Origin: Prosthecobacter sp.
GTDB lineage: Bacteria > Verrucomicrobiota > Verrucomicrobiia > Verrucomicrobiales > Verrucomicrobiaceae
Assembly (NCBI RefSeq): GCF_020439865.1
Contig: NZ_JAGRPF010000147.1
Coordinates: 18,033-82,032, forward strand
DNA length: 64,000 nt
Direction of reading: 5' to 3'
The notes under the pieces were generated by a model that saw only the letters and a list, made by a program, of their open reading frames with translations, did not search any database and was not told where the DNA came from. Positions within the stretch are counted from its first letter, which is position 1. Each line of letters opens with the position of its first letter. Of the stretch, positions 54,152 through 61,040 are shown one piece after another. Both the position numbers and the translations under genes were made by a program.

Positions 54152-55435
54152 ATGCTTTCTCCATTGGCCAGTTCAACTCAGGCCCCCCTTGTGGACTGGC
54201 TGTTCCTTGATTTGAACAGCTACTTCGCCAGCGTGGAGCAGCAGCTCCATCCGGAGCTGAGAAGAAAACCGATCGCGGTGGTGCCGGTTGACTCGGATGC
54301 GACCTGCGCGATTGCGGCGAGCCATGAAGCGAAAAGATTTGGGATCAAAACCGGTACGAACATCGGAGAGGCGCGGCGGCTCTGTCCGGAACTCATTACA
54401 GTGATGGCGAGTCACGATGTGTATGTGGAGTTTCATCACCGGATCATCACCGAGGTGGAGAGGCATTTTCCGGTACAAGTGATCTGCTCGATCGACGAGA
54501 TGGCCTGCAAGCTGGATGCACCGCGTCAGCGGCTCGATGCGGCCATGGATCTGGCCAAGCGCATCAGGCAAGGGCTCAGGGAACGCATCGGCGAGTGCAT
54601 CACCTGTTCCATCGGCCTGGCGCCGAACCGGTTTCTGGCCAAGGTGGCGAGTGACATGCAGAAACCGGACGGACTGGTGGTGCTGCTGGCGGAGGAACTG
54701 CCGGGGCGATTGCTGGACCTTGAGGTGCGGGATCTGTGCGGCATTGGCCGGCGCATGGAGCCGCGCCTGCATGCCTGTGGCATCCGCACGATGAAGGATC
54801 TGTGGGAGGCGGAGCGCGAGACGTTGCACCATGCGTGGGGCGGTGTCTGTGGTGATCGTTTCTGGCACGCCCTGCACGGGGGGCCGACAGAGGAGGACCA
54901 GCCGGTGGAACACCGCTCCGTGGGGCACAGCCATGTGATAGCGCCGGAACTGCGCACACCGCCGCAGGCCGGCATCGTGGCACGGCGTCTTCTCCTGAAG
55001 GCGGCGAGTCGGCTGAGACGTCTGAAATACCGCGCGAGACACCTGCACCTGAGCGTGCGAACCGAAGAAGGGCCGCGCTTTGAGTCACAGGCAAAGTTTG
55101 AAGCTGTATCCGACAGCATCGCACTCACCCGCGTGCTGACGAAGTTGTGGCAAAATGTGATGAAGCAGGCGCGCTGGCAGCGGGTGAAGAAAGTTTCCGT
55201 CGCGCTTCATGGCCTCGAGTCGGAAATGCAACCGCAGCAGCTCGAACTGTTCGGCAAGGACGCGGCGGATTCACGTGCGCAACGTGAACTCTTGAGTCGC
55301 GTGCTGGACGAGATCAATCAGAAGCGCGGGCGTGACTCGGTGGTGATCGGGTTCACTCCAGACACAGTGCGCACATTCTCGGGCACCAAGATCGCCTTCA
55401 CTCGGATTCCTGACCGCGAGGAGTTCAAGGAGTAA
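54152..55435 (+). CDS. Y-family translesion DNA polymerase (DinB/Pol IV-like)
   Basis: A 427-residue error-prone polymerase. Catalytic Asp20 is in FLDLNSYFASVE and Asp115-Glu116 in CSIDEMA; Phe25 would be the steric gate. The finger motif CAIAASHEAKRFGIKTG, the helix-hairpin-helix LCGIGRRMEPRLHACG and the little-finger domain follow. A beta-clamp motif QLELF is at 363-367. The ATG at 54152 starts it; upstream is a TTG within the LexA box. Damage-inducible control is inferred from that operator. Confidence 0.92.
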   Translation: MLSPLASSTQAPLVDWLFLDLNSYFASVEQQLHPELRRKPIAVVPVDSDATCAIAASHEAKRFGIKTGTNIGEARRLCPELITVMASHDVYVEFHHRIITEVERHFPVQVICSIDEMACKLDAPRQRLDAAMDLAKRIRQGLRERIGECITCSIGLAPNRFLAKVASDMQKPDGLVVLLAEELPGRLLDLEVRDLCGIGRRMEPRLHACGIRTMKDLWEAERETLHHAWGGVCGDRFWHALHGGPTEEDQPVEHRSVGHSHVIAPELRTPPQAGIVARRLLLKAASRLRRLKYRARHLHLSVRTEEGPRFESQAKFEAVSDSIALTRVLTKLWQNVMKQARWQRVKKVSVALHGLESEMQPQQLELFGKDAADSRAQRELLSRVLDEINQKRGRDSVVIGFTPDTVRTFSGTKIAFTRIPDREEFKE

Positions 55436-55436
55436 A

Positions 55437-55470
55437 CCGGCGAATGATGTCAGGACATCAAAGATGCCGG
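55437..55470. terminator. Two-part hairpin after the polymerase gene
   Basis: Nested inverted repeats: CCGGC (55437-55441) with GCCGG (55466-55470), enclosing GATGTC-AG-GACATC (55446-55459). It starts one base after the polymerase stop in a convergent gap. There is no U tract. Confidence 0.45.
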
Positions 55471-55495
55471 AGCAGTTGATCCCCTTCGGCCCTCC

Positions 55496-55521
55496 TGATC
55501 AAGAGAGTGGGCGCTTGATCA
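55496..55521. terminator. Hairpin at the 3' end of the third PEP-CTERM gene
   Basis: TGATCAAG (55496-55503) and CTTGATCA (55514-55521), a perfect 8-bp stem with a 10-base loop. On the minus strand it includes the stop codon of the PEP-CTERM gene. Candidate terminator or stability element in the 83-base convergent gap. Confidence 0.4.
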
Positions 55522-56331
55522 AGCGGCAGGAAACAGATTCCTGCGCCGTGTGATGATCAAAGCACCCAGTGCTGCCGTAAAAACGAGGAACGCGGAGCCC
55601 GGTTCCGGCACCGGGCAGGCATTGTTGACCGAAATGAGGAAGTAGGGATCGCTGGTACCATCCATCTGGCATCCGGCTCCGTTGTCGACGTCTGCGGCCA
55701 GAGTGAATCCAGATATCTGTGCATTGGACCCCACCAAGGCATCCAGGCTCAGCAGCCAGGTGTCCACCTTGTAGGCCGGATCATGGCCCGAAATCAGACT
55801 CATGGCGTTGCCTGCCAGAATATCAGACGCCGAGAAATCACCGAGCAGGGAACCACCCGCACCGTAGATGGAAATGGTCGGCGAAACTTTGCCGGTGTTA
55901 AAACCTGAACTGAGAGAAGTCACGTCGAAGTCGCCCAAGGTAGCGGAGAGCCCGTTGCTGGAAACTAGTTGGTCGAAACTGATGTTCAGGCCGGTGGAGG
56001 TGGCTTGGAAGCCTTTGGCAGTGCTGCCATCGTAGAGGCCGATTCCAAAGTCTGTCAGTTTGCCTGCGGGACTCAGATAGCGGACCCCAATGCCGCCCTG
56101 AAACTCGAAGTTCAGATTCGGATTGGCACCCACAGAGGTGCCTCCCGTCAATGTCACGGGCGTGAGGTCCTGTAGAGCGGTGATGCTGTAATTCTGCCCT
56201 GCGGGAACATAGGGCTGGGGCAGTTCAGTGATCGCGGCCACGCCCGACGAGAGGGAAATCAGCAACAGCATGGCTGAAAGAGCTTGGCTCCTCAGAGAGA
56301 AGGACTGATCAGCAAGAGGTGTCGTTTTCAT
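55519..56331 (-). CDS. PEP-CTERM sorting-domain protein
   Basis: A 270-residue exported protein with a signal peptide (hydrophobic about 16-33), a beta-rich Gly/Ser-rich mature region without enzyme motifs, and a C-terminal VPEPGS, hydrophobic helix and TRRRN, the exosortase sorting signal. It probably ends at the cell surface or in an extracellular matrix. It stands alone, with an AT-rich upstream region that should hold its promoter. Confidence 0.85.
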   Translation of the reverse strand: MKTTPLADQSFSLRSQALSAMLLLISLSSGVAAITELPQPYVPAGQNYSITALQDLTPVTLTGGTSVGANPNLNFEFQGGIGVRYLSPAGKLTDFGIGLYDGSTAKGFQATSTGLNISFDQLVSSNGLSATLGDFDVTSLSSGFNTGKVSPTISIYGAGGSLLGDFSASDILAGNAMSLISGHDPAYKVDTWLLSLDALVGSNAQISGFTLAADVDNGAGCQMDGTSDPYFLISVNNACPVPEPGSAFLVFTAALGALIITRRRNLFPAA

Positions 56332-56737
56332 GTTTGAGAGCTTTTAACATTAGTAATACTCAGTTTAGAGAACTGGAGTATATTTGGGCCGAACGCCTTA
56401 AATTATGATTCATTAGATTCTCTGTAAAGAGATTCATCTATGAAAATTATCTCAAATACGCAAACTATTAGCGTTGGTTGCGCGATCGAATCCAAAAATT
56501 GCAAATCACTTACGATAATCGACGCAAATATGACAATTCAGACAAACGTCTTACTTTGCGGTCTTGCTGAGCCACGAAGTCATCCGGTCGCGTGGGCATG
56601 AAGCTGCCCGGAGGTGCCGTTTTGCACGCCGATTTACCCTACAGCAGACCAGATGCATCCATGGCCGCTACACAAACTGGGTCGCATTGTTCAGGTGTTC
56701 CGAACGTCGGGCATCAGGTGGTGATGGTCTCGGATGG
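56332..56737. other. AT-rich intergenic region, no confident gene
   Basis: About 406 bases, clearly richer in A+T than the rest of the window in 56335-56560. It must include the promoter of the PEP-CTERM gene at its left end. A 53-codon frame (ATG 56440 to TGA 56601, starting MKIISNTQTISVG) is open on the plus strand, but has no family signal or clear ribosome site. No tRNA or repeat is seen. Confidence 0.5.
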
Positions 56738-58801
56738 CTAGAAACGCCAAGTCACTGAGATGCGGAACATGCGCGGTTCAATGGGGTGCAGGTGCACGTC
56801 ATTGACTGGAGCGGCCTCACCACGAAGCTGTGAGGCATAAAAGTAAGCGATATCGTTGTCACTGCGGTTGATGAGATTCAGGCAGTCGACGGCGACTTCC
56901 CAGTTGTTCCGGCGATAGCCGATGCGGGCGTTCACCTGGAAGGACTCCCGGGCGTCGGCCTCTCTGTCTTCGCTGAGAGGACGCGGGCCGAAATAACGAC
57001 CACGCAACGAGCCGAAGAAGCCCTGAGGTCCTCCTAGAGAGATGCCACCATTGAGCGTGTATGGGATCGAGTTGGGAATCTCCTGGCTGGACGGATTTGC
57101 CGTGCGCAGGTGGGCGTCAGTGTAGGTGGCCTCGAGATCGACCATGGTCCAGTCATTCGGCCGCCAGTAGGTGGAAAGCTCCAACCCGTAACGCTGAGAG
57201 GCTGGTCCCGGCTCGGAAGTTCCGGCGTCGCCGACGTAGATTAGCTCCGAATCGCTGCGCAGCAGCCAGAAAGAAAGTGTGTTCACCAGCTTTGAGATCG
57301 ACTCGTTGCGGATGCCGAACTCGGCACCGTAAGTACGAACTAGCGGGTCCACAGGATCGACCGGTCCGGCCGCAGGATTGGGATCCGTCACGATGGTGAC
57401 GCCACGGGCGTCGTTGCTATGGAAGCCCATGCCGGCGTTTACATAGAACTCGGTCTGGTTCCAAGGACCGAAGACCATCGCCAGTCTTGGACTGACGATG
57501 CCCTTGGAAAGGGTGCCGGTGTTTTCATTCAACGTGCTGCGCTGCACGTCGAACTGGAACAAGTCCGCACGCACGCCTGGTACGATGCGGAACCAGTCCG
57601 TGGGCTTGAACTCCAGCTCCGAGTACAGGCCGTAGGTTGCCTGAAAGATATCGTCCTTACGCACGACGTTCCAGCGGTCGCGCATGGTGGTGTTGTAAAG
57701 GCCGATGCCGTCGATGTAATCTCCACGAACCTGCACACCGAGCGTGAAGCGCTGCTCGTGGCCGAGCGCCTCAAAATGCCAGTCGCGTGCGAGTTCCCCG
57801 CCGAAAAACCAGCGCTGGTCCTGCTGTTCGAACTGGTCCCCGACTGGCGCGGGATTGTCCATGAAGAAGGTGAAGTTGGAAAACAGGTCGAGGTCGTAGT
57901 AGCCGACGTAGGCGTTGGCGCGTGTGGTGGTGCGCCCCTCCTCTCGCACCCAGTCGAAGGCAAGGCTGTAGCGCTGGCTGTTGCCGCCGTCGGTAGCATC
58001 CAGGGAGTCGTAGCGTCCGATCATGCTGCCGATCGCGCGTTGCGGGACCTGGTCGGTGGAGGTCCAGTCTCCATGGTAGCCCATGGCGGTGATGTTGATG
58101 CGGTCCATACCGTCCTCCCAGTGCCAGCGCATAAAGCCGTTCCAGCGTGTGGCATCGGAGTTCACCGTCCAAGGGCCGTTGTAATACTGGTGCTCCACCG
58201 CCACGGTTAGCTGTCCGGCACCGGCTTGAATCGTGTCCGCGATCAGAGTGCGCGTGTATTCATATTCACCCCAGGTGGTGGAGAGAATGCCCTGCGGAAG
58301 TGAATCGACCAGCTTGAAGCGGGCGGCACCGGTGGAACTCAGATCACCGTGCTGGGCAAAGTAGTTGCCCTTCCAGTACTCGAGTTCCCCCACGAGTTCC
58401 GGGATGATGAAGTTCATGTCCGCGTAGCCCTGGCCGTGGGCGTGATTGCGGAAGTTTACCGGCATGCCGTCGACATACATGAGAAAGTCCGTCCCGTGAT
58501 CGAGGTTCGTGCCGCGCAGGAAATACTGGTTCGCCTTGCCGTCACCGCTGTGCTGGGTGGCGATGAAGCCTGGAATGCTCTCCAACAGTTCGCCGCGGCG
58601 TGAAAACGGCCTCGCCAGCAGTTCCTTCGCACTTGTCTGGCCCTTCGATGCGGATGTGGCGATGCCAATGAGGCTCTCCGCCTTGCCTTCGATGATGATT
58701 TCGGGCATTTCGAACGGTTGCTCGGTGGCACTTTGCGCATGAATCACCGGAGGGAACAGCAAGGGGGTGAGGATGAGATGAACAATTCGTCGGTTCGGCA
58801 T
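56738..58801 (-). CDS. TonB-dependent outer-membrane receptor
   Basis: A 687-residue receptor from the ATG at 58801: signal peptide (1-23, HAQ), a plug domain at about 32-160 (EMPEIIIEGKAESL is the TonB-box region, LRGTNLDHGTDFLMYVDGMPVN the plug core), and a 22-strand-type barrel ending in ISVTWRF with the terminal Phe needed for assembly. There is no N-terminal secretin/STN signalling domain, so it cannot itself signal like FecA. It lies 87 bases downstream of the ECF sigma gene of a CnrYXH-like cassette, so it is the likely regulated target. Ligand unknown; a metal or metal chelate fits the context. Confidence 0.92.
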   Translation of the reverse strand: MPNRRIVHLILTPLLFPPVIHAQSATEQPFEMPEIIIEGKAESLIGIATSASKGQTSAKELLARPFSRRGELLESIPGFIATQHSGDGKANQYFLRGTNLDHGTDFLMYVDGMPVNFRNHAHGQGYADMNFIIPELVGELEYWKGNYFAQHGDLSSTGAARFKLVDSLPQGILSTTWGEYEYTRTLIADTIQAGAGQLTVAVEHQYYNGPWTVNSDATRWNGFMRWHWEDGMDRINITAMGYHGDWTSTDQVPQRAIGSMIGRYDSLDATDGGNSQRYSLAFDWVREEGRTTTRANAYVGYYDLDLFSNFTFFMDNPAPVGDQFEQQDQRWFFGGELARDWHFEALGHEQRFTLGVQVRGDYIDGIGLYNTTMRDRWNVVRKDDIFQATYGLYSELEFKPTDWFRIVPGVRADLFQFDVQRSTLNENTGTLSKGIVSPRLAMVFGPWNQTEFYVNAGMGFHSNDARGVTIVTDPNPAAGPVDPVDPLVRTYGAEFGIRNESISKLVNTLSFWLLRSDSELIYVGDAGTSEPGPASQRYGLELSTYWRPNDWTMVDLEATYTDAHLRTANPSSQEIPNSIPYTLNGGISLGGPQGFFGSLRGRYFGPRPLSEDREADARESFQVNARIGYRRNNWEVAVDCLNLINRSDNDIAYFYASQLRGEAAPVNDVHLHPIEPRMFRISVTWRF

Positions 58802-58859
58802 GCGGAAGTCGTAGGGGCTGCCTCTCCCAGACGACATTCCCTCTGCCACCCCATAAAAT

Positions 58860-58884
58860 GACGGCGAAAAGGTGCGGCGCCGTC
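58860..58884. terminator. Hairpin between sigma factor and TonB receptor genes
   Basis: GACGGCG (58860-58866) and CGCCGTC (58878-58884), a perfect 7-bp stem with an 11-base loop, four bases after the sigma stop. On the minus strand it is followed by ATTTTAT, so it resembles a short intrinsic terminator or an attenuator. The receptor would then need its own promoter. Confidence 0.5.
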
Positions 58885-58888
58885 AGGC

Positions 58889-59500
58889 TCAACGCTCTTC
58901 GTTCCACCACTGCATCAGCATCTGCCGCGCCCGATACAGCCGTCCTTCCACGCCGCGGACCGAGCAGTTGAGCACCTCGGCGCATTCTTGGTGGCTGAGG
59001 CCTTCCATGGTGATGAGCATGAGCGTCGCGCGAAGCTTCTCCGGAAGCAAGGCGAGCCCTCGGCCGAGTTTTTCCATCTCGCTGTTCAGTCCGGCGCTCT
59101 CATCCGGAGAGTTGCGCGGACACGACGGCGATTCGGCTAGTTCGTTAAGCCCGATCGTGTTTTCGCGCTGTCGTGAAAACCGTGACTTCAAACGATCCCG
59201 GCACAGGTTCAGAGCAATCTGATAAAGCCATCGCGAAAACTTCGCGCGGCCCTCAAACTCTGGCAGCGCCTGCCACGCCCGTACAAACATGTCCTGGCAG
59301 ACCTCCCGTGCGTCCTCGGTGCAGCGCAGCCAGCGGCAGCAAAAGCCGAACATGCGTTCCTCATGTCTCTGCACGAGCCATTCAAACGCACCGATGTCAC
59401 CAGCTTGCGCCGCACGGATTTTCTGCTGCTCCACGTCTTCACGCAGCGCAGCATCCGGCTCCGTCAGCAGGAGGTCAATGCTCGCGGGCAAGGCTGTCAT
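58889..59500 (-). CDS. ECF sigma factor, CnrH-like
   Basis: A 203-residue sigma factor. Region 2 lies at about 45-110 (MFGFCCRWLRCTEDAREVCQDMFVRAW) and region 4 at about 150-200 (LSHQECAEVLNCSVRGVEGRLYRAR). Length and position match CnrH: it is the third gene after a small anti-sigma-like protein and a CnrX-like sensor, overlapping the sensor gene by 26 bases. It should direct RNA polymerase to the cassette and probably to the TonB receptor. Confidence 0.9.
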   Translation of the reverse strand: MTALPASIDLLLTEPDAALREDVEQQKIRAAQAGDIGAFEWLVQRHEERMFGFCCRWLRCTEDAREVCQDMFVRAWQALPEFEGRAKFSRWLYQIALNLCRDRLKSRFSRQRENTIGLNELAESPSCPRNSPDESAGLNSEMEKLGRGLALLPEKLRATLMLITMEGLSHQECAEVLNCSVRGVEGRLYRARQMLMQWWNEER

Positions 59501-59936
59501 GAGTCCATTCCAGAAGTTTTTTTGCCTGCGCAGGCCGCAGGTAGCGCTTCATGGCAAAGAAATGATCCAGCGTCATACGCTGCAGTTCGCCCTGGGCGTG
59601 GTTCAGACGCTCCAGCGCAGGCTTCAGCCTTGCATCGCTCTCGTTCCCATCCGCGATCGCTGTCGCCACATCCAGACCTGCGGCGCGGATCTCGCCTCTC
59701 AGCCGTACCCGCTGCTTCTCAAACTCCGCTTCGATGGGTTCCAGTTTCTCATGCTGCTCCGGAGTGATGTCGAGGTGCTCATGCATCCACGCATGAAAAT
59801 CCGTCTCCACATGATCATGGGCATGACCTTCGCCGTGCCGGTGCAGGGTCCAGTCGGTGACAAGCAACGCCGTCCCTCCTGCCAGAGTTGCTGACAGGAG
59901 TACGGAGAGGAGCAGCCATCGGACACGCGAAGTCAT
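59475..59936 (-). CDS. CnrX-like periplasmic metal sensor
   Basis: A 153-residue membrane-anchored protein: one N-terminal helix (about 6-27) and a periplasmic four-helix hairpin domain of the metal-resistance type. It starts with a His-rich stretch (HRHGEGHAHDH), then His48, His52, Glu69, His125 and Met129. These are exactly six residues beyond the five nickel/cobalt ligands I recall for CnrX (42, 46, 63, 119, 123). CnrX is 148 residues. The ATG start at 59936 overlaps the anti-sigma-like stop by four bases. It is proposed to release the anti-sigma factor on metal binding. Confidence 0.85.
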   Translation of the reverse strand: MTSRVRWLLLSVLLSATLAGGTALLVTDWTLHRHGEGHAHDHVETDFHAWMHEHLDITPEQHEKLEPIEAEFEKQRVRLRGEIRAAGLDVATAIADGNESDARLKPALERLNHAQGELQRMTLDHFFAMKRYLRPAQAKKLLEWTHDSLAREH

Positions 59937-60208
59937 TTCGGAAGTTCTGCCCCAAAGAGATTCATCGCCGGCGGTGTCGTGTGAGTCGTGTCGTGGGAAG
60001 CCAAGGACCAGCCGATCACTCCGGCTGTCATGACTCCGGAAACGGCGGCCAGGATCAACAGCCATCCGACAAACGAACGCCAGCGTTTTGCGCGGCCCTC
60101 ATCGGTGCGCACACGTGCCATGATCGTGCTCTCCAACGATGCAGGCACGGCCTCCGAAGTGGCGGAGGCGGCGTGTTTGAGCATGCTGTCGAGCTCCTTG
60201 TCGTTCAT
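59933..60208 (-). CDS. CnrY-like anti-sigma factor
   Basis: A 91-residue protein with a cytoplasmic N-terminal segment (1-44, MNDKELDSMLKHA), one membrane helix (about 47-68) and a short periplasmic tail. Size and topology match CnrY (about 95 residues), and position first in the cassette fits. Sequence similarity to CnrY is not clear by eye, as is usual for these proteins, so the call rests on context. The ATG at 60208 is chosen; the frame is open 12 codons upstream. Confidence 0.7.
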   Translation of the reverse strand: MNDKELDSMLKHAASATSEAVPASLESTIMARVRTDEGRAKRWRSFVGWLLILAAVSGVMTAGVIGWSLASHDTTHTTPPAMNLFGAELPK

Positions 60209-60248
60209 GGCGGGATCATGGGCTTGCGTCGATAAAAGTCCCACAGTT

Positions 60249-60263
60249 TTTTGATCTTTGCCG
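60249..60263 (+). promoter_or_regulatory. Repeated 15-mer, possible promoter element (copy 1)
   Basis: TTTTGATCTTTGCCG, identical to 63380-63394. TTGATC here is followed after 16 bases by TACCCT, a weak -10-like match, and lies upstream of the response regulator. It may be a shared promoter or binding site. Confidence 0.3.
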
Positions 60264-60287
60264 CATAACCGCTACCCTTGGATCTCC

Positions 60288-60929
60288 ATGGCAGCCAAAC
60301 CTACCCGCATCCTTCTGGCCGACGACCACGCCGTGGTTCGGAATGGCTTTCGCATGATTCTCGCCGCCCAATGGGACATGGAAGTTGTTGGCGAGGCCTC
60401 CAATGGGCGCGAAGCGGTGGACAAGGCCATCGATTTGCAGCCGGATGTGGTGGTGATGGATGTGACCATGCCTGAGCTCAACGGCATCGAGGCCGCGCGG
60501 CAGATCACCAAGGCCGTGCCGAAGGCGCGGATTTTGGCGCTGTCCATGCAGAAGGATTCCGTTTATGTGCGTGAGATGCTCCGTGCGGGTGCCAATGGCT
60601 ACCTGCTGAAGGATTGCAACGAGAGCGACCTGCTCGCCGCCGTGCGAGCTGTTTCCAACGGGAAGGGGTTTCTCAGTCCGGAGGTGAGCGACGCCGTGCT
60701 GGACGACTATCGCAAACACGTGACGAACCCGATTGATCTCCTTTCACCCCGTGAGCGCGAAGTGCTGCAGATGATTGCGGAGAGCAAGACGAACAAGGAG
60801 ATCGCCACGGCGTTGAGTCTGAGCGTTTACACCATTGAGGCGCATCGCGGGCGCATCATGGAGAAGCTCAATCTGCATTCCATCGGTGAACTGGTGCGCT
60901 TTGCCATTCGCAATGGCCTCATCGACTGA
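60288..60929 (+). CDS. LuxR/NarL-family response regulator
   Basis: A 213-residue two-component regulator. The receiver domain (1-120) has Asp12-Asp13, phospho-acceptor Asp58 in VVMDVTMPE and Lys of LLKD; the DNA-binding helix-turn-helix (about 148-205) has LSPREREVLQMIAE and NKEIATALSLSVYTIEAHR. The start is the ATG at 60288. No histidine kinase is adjacent; a membrane sensor protein starts 2.6 kb downstream and is truncated by the window edge. It is divergent from the CnrY-like gene, 79 bases apart. Confidence 0.92.
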   Translation: MAAKPTRILLADDHAVVRNGFRMILAAQWDMEVVGEASNGREAVDKAIDLQPDVVVMDVTMPELNGIEAARQITKAVPKARILALSMQKDSVYVREMLRAGANGYLLKDCNESDLLAAVRAVSNGKGFLSPEVSDAVLDDYRKHVTNPIDLLSPREREVLQMIAESKTNKEIATALSLSVYTIEAHRGRIMEKLNLHSIGELVRFAIRNGLID

Positions 60930-61040
60930 TCAGCCGCTTGTGCAGAAAATGGCGACCACCTTGCGGTCTGGAGTCGTAAGGAGGCGTGGCTTCGAATGCA
61001 TTCGTGCCTAAGAGATTAATTCCACCCAGATATCAATCCC

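Noticed and set aside
56564..56758. Plus-strand frame of 64 codons overlapping the receptor 3' end
   Set aside because: No signal, family or ribosome site, and it overlaps the end of a real gene on the other strand.
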